Assembly (NCBI GenBank): GCA_900767675.1
Contig: CAAFZX010000023.1
Coordinates: 1-42,880 of the forward strand
DNA from: an uncultured Collinsella sp.
GTDB lineage: Bacteria; Actinomycetota; Coriobacteriia; Coriobacteriales; Coriobacteriaceae
Direction: 5' to 3'
DNA: 42,880 bases
Shown: piece by piece, positions 15,903 to 22,906 of the stretch
Position numbering within the stretch: position 1 is the first letter of the stretch
How the letters are laid out: every line of letters begins with the position of its first letter
Notes under the pieces: generated by a model
The model's input: only the letters and a program-made list of their open reading frames with translations
What the model was told of the DNA's origin: nothing
Databases searched by the model: none
Translations under genes and position numbers: made by a program

Positions 15903-16607
15903 TTATCGGTTGGAGTTTCTGTTGTAGCGAGCCATCAGGTAGAGCAGCTGAATAATCGAGGTGAGCGCCGCAGCCACATAGGTAAGCGCGGCTGCCGTCA
16001 GCACTTTTTTGGCACCGTTGACCTGCTTGGAACTCATGCCCGACTGCTCGATATACGCCACGGCACGTCGGCTGGCATCGATCTCAACCGGCAGCGTAAC
16101 CAGCTGGAACAGCACGCTAAACGAGAAGAAGATCAGCGCGAGAGTCGTGAGCCCCGCGATGTTCATGAACAGGCCCATGAGCAGCACGATGGTCCAAGTG
16201 TTCTGGGTAAAGTTGACGACCGGCACGAGGGCGGTACGTACCTTCATCATGACATAACCACTTTGACGCTGGGCGGCATGGCCCGCCTCGTGGCAGGCGA
16301 CGGCAACGCTTGCGACCGACCCGCCCGAACGGTTGGCATCCGACAGATACAGGTTGTTGTCCTGCGGGTTGTAATGATCGGTGAGATCGCCGGCAACGCC
16401 CTTGATGCCCACGGCACTACAACCGTTGGCGTCGAGCATGCGGCGAGCGACCGTGGCACCCGTATCGCCGTCCGAGCGCACCTTGGACCACGTCCTGTAC
16501 GTCGAGTTGATATAGCTCTGCGCGGCAAGGCCAAGCACCGTGCAGACAAGAACAACCAGCAGGTACAGCGGGTCAATGCCAAAGCCGTATCCATAGTAAT
16601 AAGGCAT
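15903..16607 (-). CDS. membrane zinc metallopeptidase, YugP family
   Basis: The 234-residue protein carries the zinc-peptidase motif HEAGH (His106, Glu107, His110) within SVAVACHEAGHAAQ, flanked by membrane spans: one at residues 12-30, two around 130-175 and one at about 200-225. This is the neutral zinc metallopeptidase family typified by Bacillus YugP; the start MPYYYGYGFGIDPLYL, rich in Tyr and Gly, is typical. The active site is probably at the inner face of the membrane. Substrates are unknown. It lies between an RNase D-like gene and the xseA operon on the same strand, without tight coupling to either. Confidence 0.88.
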   Translation of the reverse strand: MPYYYGYGFGIDPLYLLVVLVCTVLGLAAQSYINSTYRTWSKVRSDGDTGATVARRMLDANGCSAVGIKGVAGDLTDHYNPQDNNLYLSDANRSGGSVASVAVACHEAGHAAQRQSGYVMMKVRTALVPVVNFTQNTWTIVLLMGLFMNIAGLTTLALIFFSFSVLFQLVTLPVEIDASRRAVAYIEQSGMSSKQVNGAKKVLTAAALTYVAAALTSIIQLLYLMARYNRNSNR

Positions 16608-16671
16608 GCGAATTCCTCCGAATCGAGTTACACGTTGGAGGCATTCTACCCACTCAAGCGGCTAGGCTTCC

Positions 16672-17805
16672 TTACAGGAGCTCGATTTTGCCGTCCTTCA
16701 CGGTGAGTCCCATATTGCCGGAAAGCAGATCGTCCAGACGCGAGCCCACGAGCTCAAAACGCCAGCCTTCACGCAGGGGGCTCTGCTCGGGATGCTCAAT
16801 GTAGTCAGCCAGGTCATCGCGCGAGGCAATGACCGAGGTCGCCACGCCCGAGCGCTCGGCAACCAGTCGAATGAGCGCATACATCAGGTCCGTCACACTC
16901 TCCAACTCCGGCGAAATCTGACGGTGCCCGCGTACCATGAGCGGCAGGCGATCGTGTGGGCAGCTCGCACCGCGCTTAATGGCCATGAGCGCGCCGTCCA
17001 CGTCGCGCTCCCCCAGCTGGTCGGTACCGCGAATGCTGCGGAACTCCTCAACACGAACGGGATTACGTTTAACCAGGGCCAGCAGCGTATCGTCGGACAT
17101 GACCCACTTGCGCGGGATGTTGCGGCGCTCGGCGCGGTCCTCGCGCCAAGCAGCAAGCTCGCGCGCAATGCCCAGCTGATGGCGGCTGCAGGAGTTGATG
17201 CGCTTGACCTTGCGGAATGCCTCATGGCGGTCGGCGCGGTAGTGTGACTCGTCGGCCAGCGGACGCAACTCATCGAGCACCCAGTCCACGCGGCCCAGCT
17301 CACGCAGGCGGCTCATCATCTCGGTATAGGCGACGATCAGGTACTTGACGTCATCGATCGCGTACTCGATTTGTTTATCGGTCAGCGGGCGGCGCGACCA
17401 GTCGGTCAGCGACTCGGTCTTGGGCAATGAGACGCCGCAAAACGTCTGCACGAGTGCGCCGTAGGAAATCTGCTGGCGCTCGCCCAAAAAGGCGGCGGCC
17501 ACCTGCGTGTCAAAAATGGGACGCGGCAGCACGCCCACGGTATGGAGCATGACCTCCATATCCTGCGAGCAGGCGTGGAAGACCTTGGTCACGCTCTCGT
17601 CGGCCATAAGCTCGGCCAGCGGCGACAGGTCGTCGATCACCAGAGGATCGACCGCGACGCTCTCGGCAGGGGTGGCAATCTGGACCAAGCACAGGCGCGG
17701 GTGGAACGTGCGCTCGCGCAAAAACTCGGTATCGACGGCAATCGCGTCGAACTCGCGGGCGCGCTGGCAAAAGTCGAGCAGAGCCTGATGTGTGGAAATG
17801 TACAT
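16672..17805 (-). CDS. rnd: RNase D-like 3'-5' exonuclease with HRDC domain
   Basis: This 377-residue protein has a DEDD exonuclease domain: IAVDTEFLRERTFHPRLCLVQ with Asp25 and Glu27 as metal ligands, then FHACSQDMEVMLH (second Asp), and YAIDDVKYLIVAY with the Tyr/Asp of motif III. An HRDC-type helical domain follows (ELAAWREDRAERRNIPRKWV). RNase D trims 3' ends of tRNA and other structured RNAs. The frame is open to 17841, but ATG 17805 (MYISTHQALLDFC) gives the normal family start. It is divergent from the lipid kinase gene. Confidence 0.88.
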   Translation of the reverse strand: MYISTHQALLDFCQRAREFDAIAVDTEFLRERTFHPRLCLVQIATPAESVAVDPLVIDDLSPLAELMADESVTKVFHACSQDMEVMLHTVGVLPRPIFDTQVAAAFLGERQQISYGALVQTFCGVSLPKTESLTDWSRRPLTDKQIEYAIDDVKYLIVAYTEMMSRLRELGRVDWVLDELRPLADESHYRADRHEAFRKVKRINSCSRHQLGIARELAAWREDRAERRNIPRKWVMSDDTLLALVKRNPVRVEEFRSIRGTDQLGERDVDGALMAIKRGASCPHDRLPLMVRGHRQISPELESVTDLMYALIRLVAERSGVATSVIASRDDLADYIEHPEQSPLREGWRFELVGSRLDDLLSGNMGLTVKDGKIELL

Positions 17806-17903
17806 ATCAACCCATCGAATAAGGTTAGGCCCGAAAAACACGGGTAGGATATCGGCATTGCCCTACAACTATACTCGGTTAGTCACAGAACGGGAACGTA
17901 AGT

Positions 17904-18821
17904 ATGCGCTGCCTTATCATCCACAACCCGGCATCGGGCCCCAGCTCAGATGAAATCTACGCGTTCACGCACGCCCTCGCACAGGGCGGCGACGAGGTCG
18001 TGATGCGCTTTATCGGCGATGGCATGGAACCCGAGGACGCCGTGGCAGACGTGCGCGAGTTTGATCGCGTGGTGATTTCGGGCGGCGACGGCACCGTCTC
18101 CAACGTGCTCGACCAAATGCGCGGATGCGGCGTCCCCACGCTCGTCTTCCCCTCCGGCACGGCCTGCCTGTTCTTCAACAACATTGGCAATGCCCCCGAG
18201 GCCGCGGCGCTCGCCAAGGCCTGCCGCGTCGGCCGTACCGTCAAGGCGGACATGGGCGAGCTCTTTTGGCTCGACGAGAACGGCAACGAGAGGCGCCACG
18301 GCTTTATCATCATCGCCGGCTCGGGCTTCGACGCCGAGATCATGATGAAGGCCGCCCCCACCAAAAACGACATCGGTGAGATCGCCTATTTCCTGTCGGC
18401 GCTCGCCACACCCAACCCCACGGTGGCGCACTTTACGATTGAGCATGACGGCATTGTCGAGGAGCTCGATGGCATCTGCTGCATGGCCGGCAACACCTCG
18501 GTCATTCAAAACGACATCAACCTGTTCCCCGATTGCCGCATGAACGACGGCATGGTCGACATCGCGGTCATCGAGCCCGTAAAAACCGTCCAGCTCCTGC
18601 CCACCGTGATCACCGCCGCGCTCGACCCCGCCGGCAAGGTGCTCGGCCGTCCGCAGTTCAAGATCATCCAGACCAAGGAAGCCAAGATCACCTGCTCGCC
18701 GTCGCTGGGCATGCAGTTCGATGGCGAGATCATCTCCAGCAACTCGGGCGTCTTTGGAGCCCGCGCGCTTCCGCAATGCCTCGACCTCATCGTCGACGAA
18801 TTCTCCCCGCTCGGAAAATAG
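17904..18821 (+). CDS. diacylglycerol/lipid kinase (DagK/YegS family)
   Basis: This 305-residue protein has the lipid kinase signature SGGDGTVSNVLDQM (GGDGT at 60-64), the FPSGTACLFFNNIG segment and the C-terminal beta domain with FDGEIIS. Such enzymes phosphorylate diacylglycerol or related lipids at the membrane face, recycling lipid from envelope polymer synthesis. MRCLIIHNPASG is the normal start. The ribosome binding site is weak (GGGAACGTAAG). A small membrane peptide gene follows after 9 nt, probably on the same transcript. The exact lipid substrate is unknown. Confidence 0.85.
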   Translation: MRCLIIHNPASGPSSDEIYAFTHALAQGGDEVVMRFIGDGMEPEDAVADVREFDRVVISGGDGTVSNVLDQMRGCGVPTLVFPSGTACLFFNNIGNAPEAAALAKACRVGRTVKADMGELFWLDENGNERRHGFIIIAGSGFDAEIMMKAAPTKNDIGEIAYFLSALATPNPTVAHFTIEHDGIVEELDGICCMAGNTSVIQNDINLFPDCRMNDGMVDIAVIEPVKTVQLLPTVITAALDPAGKVLGRPQFKIIQTKEAKITCSPSLGMQFDGEIISSNSGVFGARALPQCLDLIVDEFSPLGK

Positions 18822-18830
18822 GAGGACCCC

Positions 18831-18923
18831 ATGAACGACAACCCCCTGATTGGCTTTATCGTCATCGTCTTGGCCATGCTCGTCGGCTATGCGATTAACG
18901 TGATCCACCGCCGGAAGAAGTAA
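18831..18923 (+). CDS. 30-residue single-span membrane peptide
   Basis: A short frame begins at ATG 18831 directly after TAGGAGG, the best ribosome binding site nearby, and ends at TAA 18923. The peptide is MNDNPLIGFI, then VIVLAMLVGYAI, then NVIHRRKK: a short polar start, one hydrophobic span of about 17 residues and a basic tail, so it should sit in the membrane with the C-terminus inside. It lies 9 nt after the lipid kinase and before a strong terminator, so it is co-transcribed. It has no recognised family. Function is unknown; a small partner or anchor of the kinase is an inference. Confidence 0.7.
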   Translation: MNDNPLIGFIVIVLAMLVGYAINVIHRRKK

Positions 18924-18958
18924 TTCCACATTGGTATGATATTCATCCAATTATCGTC

Positions 18959-19000
18959 TCCCCCGTTGTTTATGCATTTGCCAGACAGCGGGGGATTTTT
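18959..19000 (+). terminator. intrinsic terminator of the lipid kinase operon
   Basis: TCCCCCGTTGT (18959-18969) pairs with ACAGCGGGGGA (18985-18995), with one G-T wobble, followed by TTTTT. It lies 36 nt after the small membrane peptide gene. Confidence 0.88.
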
Positions 19001-19051
19001 CTTTGTGCCCCGTACAAGGCGCTTTATTCAGGTACAGTAATTGCAGGGCGT

Positions 19052-19148
19052 CTTTATTTAAATAAAGTTAGATAATGAGTATTCTTGTCCGCTCATCGCA
19101 TATTTTAGGACGCTCATCGAGTATTTCATCGAAATAGATGCATACTAT
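19052..19148 (+). promoter_or_regulatory. candidate regulated promoter of the C69 hydrolase
   Basis: The AT-rich gap holds three ordered signals. CTTTATTTAAATAAAG at 19052-19067 is a perfect 16-bp palindrome, followed by GATAAT at 19071-19076. Next come two direct repeats of GCTCATCG-NN-TATTT at 19091-19105 and 19112-19126, exactly 21 bp apart (two helical turns). A TACTAT hexamer at 19143-19148 follows at a position fitting a -10 element. Direct repeats two turns apart ahead of a -10 are typical of activator binding. The remaining sequence to the start codon shows nothing further. Confidence 0.45.
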
Positions 19149-19231
19149 TTAGACTTCCGATAGGCTAATAGATGTATTTATTAGCTGAGATTCCACATGG
19201 CTTTGCGGGGTCTCAACAGTTGGGAGGGATT

Positions 19232-21034
19232 ATGAGGTTTACTCATCCCGTCAACACGCTCAAGAAGCTCGGCTGCGGCCTTGCATTCGGAGCTGCGGCC
19301 ATCATGGCCATGCCGACTTCGGCGCTCGCCTGCACCCAGATCTACATGGGCAGCAAGCTCACGGCGGACGGCAACACGTACTACGGCCGTTCCGAGGACT
19401 TCGGTCCGCGCTATGTCAAGCACTTTGGCATTGAGCCCGCACACAAGGACGGCAACGAGTACACCTCGGTCGAGTCCGGTTTTGAGTACAAGTCCAAGGG
19501 CGCAACCTACCGCTACACCTTCGTTCGCGACAACCCCTCGCAGTGGGAAGATCGCTACGACGCATATTCCGAGGCCGGCATCAACGAGAAGGGCGTCTCC
19601 TGCTCTGCCACGTTGAGCACCTCCTATAACGAGAAGGCCGAAGAGGCCGACCCCATCACCGAGGAGACTGGCATTGGCGAGTACAGCTATGCCAGCGTCA
19701 TCCTGGGCGAGAGCGCCACGGCCCGCGAGGGCGTCGAGCTCATCGGCAGTCTGATTGACGAGCAGGGCGTCTGCTCCAACGACCAGATCATCATCGCCGA
19801 CAGCACCGAGACCTGGCTGTTCGCCGCGCTTTCCGGCCATCAGTGGATTGCTATGAAGCTCGCCGATGACATCGCCTCGCTCAACCCCAACATCGGCAAC
19901 CTCACCTATAACGTCGACCTCGATGACACCGAGAACTGTCTCCATTCCGAGGGCATCGAGTCCATGCCTAAGGAGAAGGGCTTTGCCGAGTACACCGACG
20001 GCAAGTTCGACGTCGCCAAGACCTACGGCGAGGAGATCGACGAGGCCGGTATGCACCAGTGGTCGCGCTATATCCAGGGTCGCGATTACTTCATGGCCCC
20101 GCTGGCCGAGGGCACTGACTACGAGATCGTGAAGGACGAGCGCGAAGAGGCTCGCGCCACGACCGGCGCCCTGGTCCACGAGATGCAGCCGCTGTTCTTT
20201 ACGCCCGGCAAGCCCGACTGGAACACCTTTGAGATGATTCGCAGCTTCGCCGCCCGCGGCGAGAATGTCGCCGGCCTCAACGCCAACACCGACGGCGCCT
20301 ATGCCATCGGCTCCAACCGTAACACCGAGATCCATACCTTCCAAATCCGTCAGGGCATGGACCCCGAGATCGCGACCATCCAGTGGGAGATGCTCTCCAA
20401 CGCCGAGTTCTCCGTCGCCATCCCCCTCTACTCCGCACTGCTCACCGAGGTCAGCCCTTACTTTAGCGATCAGGATGTCTCCTTCGATCACTGCGAAGAG
20501 GAAGACGTCGTGAACAACGAGGAGCCCAAGAACTCCATCAACTACGTTCTCATGGACATCAACACGCTCGCCTATGAGAACCGCGACCACTGCGCTACCG
20601 GCGTCCGCGCCTACCTCGACGCCCTGCAAAAGGAACTCATCGAGCAGAACCTGACCGTCGACGAGGCCATGCAGGCCGCCGAGGACACCGAGGCCCGCAC
20701 CGCCCTGGCCAACAAGGCCGGCAAGGCTGCCACCAAAAACACCTACCTCAAGTGCAAGGCCATGCTCGAGGAGATGCGTGACTACCTCAAGAAGGGCGAC
20801 TTCTCCGAGAAGTTCGTCCCGAGTGACTACGACGCCGACAACGACTGCCTGGTCGAGTCCATCACCTACGCCGACGAGGCGCTCTCCGATGAGGACGTAG
20901 CCGAGCCCGAGGTCGAGAAGGAAGAGGCCCCCGAGGAGAAGTCCGAGGGCAACAACATGGCCGCCATGGCTGTTGGCGCCGTCGTCATCATCGGTGTCTG
21001 CGGCTTCGTGCTCTATCGTCGCAAGAAGGCCTAA
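19232..21034 (+). CDS. secreted, membrane-anchored C69 family dipeptidase
   Basis: A 600-residue Ntn hydrolase. The N-terminus (MRFTHPVNTLKKLGCGLAFG then AAAIMAMPTSALA) is a signal peptide ending just before Cys34 of CTQIYMGSKLTADG. In C69 peptidases the N-terminal Cys is the nucleophile, so removing the signal or propeptide would expose the active site. Family segments include GNTYYGRSEDFGPRYV, the middle IGEYSYASVILGESATAREG, and RSFAARGENVAG. The C-terminus has an acidic linker (EPEVEKEEAPEEKSEG), one hydrophobic span and RRKKA, so the enzyme is anchored on the cell surface. No LPXTG motif is seen. The likely role is to release amino acids from peptides outside the cell. ATG 19232 follows GGGAGGGA; the open frame upstream to 19172 is not used. 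Confidence 0.88.
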   Translation: MRFTHPVNTLKKLGCGLAFGAAAIMAMPTSALACTQIYMGSKLTADGNTYYGRSEDFGPRYVKHFGIEPAHKDGNEYTSVESGFEYKSKGATYRYTFVRDNPSQWEDRYDAYSEAGINEKGVSCSATLSTSYNEKAEEADPITEETGIGEYSYASVILGESATAREGVELIGSLIDEQGVCSNDQIIIADSTETWLFAALSGHQWIAMKLADDIASLNPNIGNLTYNVDLDDTENCLHSEGIESMPKEKGFAEYTDGKFDVAKTYGEEIDEAGMHQWSRYIQGRDYFMAPLAEGTDYEIVKDEREEARATTGALVHEMQPLFFTPGKPDWNTFEMIRSFAARGENVAGLNANTDGAYAIGSNRNTEIHTFQIRQGMDPEIATIQWEMLSNAEFSVAIPLYSALLTEVSPYFSDQDVSFDHCEEEDVVNNEEPKNSINYVLMDINTLAYENRDHCATGVRAYLDALQKELIEQNLTVDEAMQAAEDTEARTALANKAGKAATKNTYLKCKAMLEEMRDYLKKGDFSEKFVPSDYDADNDCLVESITYADEALSDEDVAEPEVEKEEAPEEKSEGNNMAAMAVGAVVIIGVCGFVLYRRKKA

Positions 21035-21122
21035 GGCCCTGAAGCCCTAAGGCGCGGGCGGGATGGCGCAGGTCGCCCCGCCCGCTCAGCCCGCCCCTTT
21101 CGACCGGTGGGAAACACCGCTG

Positions 21123-21171
21123 AAATCTTTTCGAAAAAAGATTTCCTGCAAACACTTTGCTGTGTTATAGT
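21123..21171 (+). promoter_or_regulatory. promoter/operator region of the Trp-leader ECF operon
   Basis: AAATCTTTT (21123-21131) and AAAAGATTT (21136-21144) make a perfect 9-bp inverted repeat with a 4-bp centre. TATAGT at 21166-21171 fits a -10 element, with a poor -35 (TTCCTG, 21143-21148) 17 bp upstream that overlaps the repeat. A protein bound to the repeat could therefore control initiation. The repeat could also be a weak terminator of the C69 gene, though it is 89 nt past its stop. Confidence 0.5.
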
Positions 21172-21229
21172 GCAGCGCAACAGCAACAAGGTGCGACCGC
21201 GCCACGGCATCACGAAAGGAGCCACCGAC

Positions 21230-21298
21230 ATGAAGAACACGATGAAGTCTCTCAACAACTGGTGGTGGCGTGATGCGAATACGATCGGTCGACAGTGA
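21230..21298 (+). CDS. tryptophan-rich leader peptide (22 aa)
   Basis: ATG 21230 follows AAAGGAG with 8 nt spacing. The peptide is MKNTMKSLNN-WWW-RDANTIGRQ, with three consecutive TGG codons at 21260-21268 and a TGA stop at 21296-21298. A terminator hairpin begins 38 nt after the stop. A short peptide with a run of one amino acid, a good ribosome binding site and a downstream terminator is the classic arrangement of translation-coupled attenuation, as in trp leaders: with scarce charged tRNA-Trp the ribosome stalls at the TGG run and the downstream RNA refolds. Three Trp codons in 22 are extremely unlikely by chance. The downstream genes are not trp biosynthesis but a transporter, which makes tryptophan import the likely regulated process. 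Confidence 0.85.
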   Translation: MKNTMKSLNNWWWRDANTIGRQ

Positions 21299-21335
21299 GT
21301 CCCTCACGCCTGTTTTTGCGCTCTAGGTGATTGAA

Positions 21336-21365
21336 AGGCCTCCGGTTTCGACCGGGGGCCTTTTT
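21336..21365 (+). terminator. attenuator terminator of the Trp-leader operon
   Basis: AGGCCTCCGGT (21336-21346) pairs with ACCGGGGGCCT (21351-21361), an 11-bp stem with one T-G wobble and a 4-nt loop, followed by TTTTT. A possible competing pairing is 21285-21292 (just after the Trp codons) with 21348-21355, which would break the loop and 3' arm. This alternative is a reading by eye and needs folding. Confidence 0.8.
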
Positions 21366-21444
21366 CTATCTCGAGCCCGATCGCATTCGCATCACGCGCC
21401 TCCGCTTTCTTCTCTTGCACTTCCCCTCCGAAAGGATTTTCACC

Positions 21445-22017
21445 ATGTCTCAGAACACCACCGCCGCCCAGCCCCGCACCGTCCAGACCGCCGACCGCGG
21501 CAAACTCGACGTCCGCGCCCTCGTCTTGCTCGCCATCCTGCTTGCCGCCGGCTTCATTCTCAACTTCACCGTCGGCAAGGCCATCTCCGGCATCTCGGGC
21601 GGCATGATCAGCCCCGAGTTCATTATCTCGGCCTTCTGCCTCACCATCCTGGTCGTGCGCCCCAACATCGGTCAGGCGCTCGTTATCGGCCTGATCTCGG
21701 CCGCCGTGATCCAGATCACCACCACCTCGCCGTTCGTCGATTTTGCCGCCGAGGGCATCGCCGCCATGCTCATGGCCGTCATTGTCAACGCTGCTGCCAA
21801 GGACGGCCAGGTTAAGCCCGCCGTCGCCATCGTCGCAACCTTCGTGACCACCTTTGTCTCGGGCGCCATCTTCATGGTCATTAAGATGGCCATGCTCGGC
21901 GTGGTGGGCGAGCTCGCCGCTGCCATGCTGCCCGTCGTCGCCATGACCGCCGTCTTTAACGCCATCCTGGTCGGCGCTCTCTACCTGCCCATCCAGAAGG
22001 CCCTGAAGCTCAACTAA
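21445..22017 (+). CDS. TrpP-like membrane protein, ECF substrate-binding (S) component 1
   Basis: The 190-residue protein has a polar N-terminus of about 28 residues and then five to six hydrophobic spans, starting LVLLAILLAAGFILNFTVG and ending GALYLPIQKALKLN. Size, span count and the motif SAAVIQITTTSPFVD resemble the TrpP tryptophan transporter family and ECF S components. It is the first gene after the Trp attenuator and stands upstream of the ECF ATPase and T component, so it most likely captures tryptophan or a related indole compound for import. ATG 21445 follows AAAGGATTT. The substrate call rests on the leader peptide plus family resemblance; transport has not been shown. A paralogue follows. 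Confidence 0.72.
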   Translation: MSQNTTAAQPRTVQTADRGKLDVRALVLLAILLAAGFILNFTVGKAISGISGGMISPEFIISAFCLTILVVRPNIGQALVIGLISAAVIQITTTSPFVDFAAEGIAAMLMAVIVNAAAKDGQVKPAVAIVATFVTTFVSGAIFMVIKMAMLGVVGELAAAMLPVVAMTAVFNAILVGALYLPIQKALKLN

Positions 22018-22023
22018 CCCGCT

Positions 22024-22123
22024 CGGCTTTACGAGCCACCCCATCTTGGCGTTCATTCGTCGCTCGCGTACCCAAGTACGCTTCGCTCCTCTTTCGCGCC
22101 AACCTGGGCCCCTCGTAAAGCCG
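22024..22123. repeat. nested palindrome 4 between the two S-component genes
   Basis: Outer arms CGGCTTTACGAG (22024-22035) and CTCGTAAAGCCG (22112-22123) are perfect 12-bp complements. Inside, TTGGCG (22046-22051) pairs with CGCCAA (22097-22102) and GCGTAC (22066-22071) with GTACGC (22076-22081) around CCAA. It begins 6 nt after a stop codon, as do similar elements in this window. It may tune the ratio of the two S components by RNA processing, which is inferred. Confidence 0.7.
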
Positions 22124-22225
22124 TTTCCGTGCTCCATTATTCAAAATTGACCCCCTTTCCGATTTAGCCCCTTTCGTGGGGGTCCAGGACACTCTTATCT
22201 CAAATCTCACCTTAAGGAGAACATC

Positions 22226-22777
22226 ATGGCCACCAACGCCCAAGCCCGCACCATCTCGGCCAACGCCGCCTCTAACAAGGGCATCCTCGATGTCAGCTCG
22301 CTTGTCTTGCTCGCTATCCTGCTTGCCGCTGGCTTTATCCTCAACATGACCGTCGGCAACGCTCTGGCGGTAACGGGCATTAAACCTCAGTTCATCATCG
22401 CCGCCTACGCCCTGGCCATCGCACTGACGCAGGCAAGCTTTGCCCAGGCCGCCATCTTTGGCATCCTGTCGGCAGCCGTCATACAGATCACCACGTCTAT
22501 CCCCGGCCTCAACTTTGTCACCGAGCTTGCCGGCGCACTGACCATGGTCGCCCTCGTCAAGTCCAACATCGGCGGCGACAAGATTAACCCCTTTATCGCC
22601 GGGCTGCTCACCACCCTGGTTTCGGGCGCTCTCTTCGCAGCCCTGGGCACCGTCATCATGGGTGCCGCGCTGCCTACGGCACTTGTCAAGGTACCCATCG
22701 TGCTCGGCACCGCCGTCTTTAACGCCGTCGTGGTCCAGGCCCTCTTCTTCCCGCTGTGCAAGGTACTCGGCAAGTAG
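22226..22777 (+). CDS. TrpP-like membrane protein, ECF substrate-binding (S) component 2
   Basis: The 183-residue product is a paralogue of the preceding gene: LVLLAILLAAGFILNMTVGN and GILSAAVIQITTSIPGLNF match it almost position by position. It also has five or six membrane spans and a polar N-terminus. TAAGGAG precedes the ATG. The binding-site side differs more than the first span, so the two may recognise related but different ligands, or form a pair sharing one ECF motor. Placement in the same attenuated operon points to tryptophan or related aromatic compounds. No direct evidence of substrate exists in the sequence. Confidence 0.72.
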   Translation: MATNAQARTISANAASNKGILDVSSLVLLAILLAAGFILNMTVGNALAVTGIKPQFIIAAYALAIALTQASFAQAAIFGILSAAVIQITTSIPGLNFVTELAGALTMVALVKSNIGGDKINPFIAGLLTTLVSGALFAALGTVIMGAALPTALVKVPIVLGTAVFNAVVVQALFFPLCKVLGK

Positions 22778-22844
22778 CCTGATATGATGAACGGACCGCA
22801 CCAAAGCGGTCCCACCATCAAAGACTGTCCCAAACAACTAGCTC

Positions 22845-22888
22845 TTGGGGACGTTCTTAAACGACTAGTCATGTAAGAACGTCCCCAA
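22845..22888 (+). promoter_or_regulatory. 15-bp hairpin 18 nt before the ECF ATPase gene
   Basis: TTGGGGACGTTCTTA (22845-22859) pairs perfectly with TAAGAACGTCCCCAA (22874-22888) around a 14-nt loop with an ACTAGT core. The 5' arm could alternatively pair with GTCCCA at 22827-22832, giving two exclusive structures. There is no T tract. It sits between the S-component genes and the ATPase gene, where it could limit read-through or set subunit ratios. Confidence 0.6.
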
Positions 22889-22906
22889 TGACTATGAAAG
22901 GTATCC

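Noticed and set aside
21035..21444. T-box riboswitch before the ECF operon
   Set aside because: No T-box sequence or Stem I pattern could be found; the short Trp-rich reading frame explains the control better.
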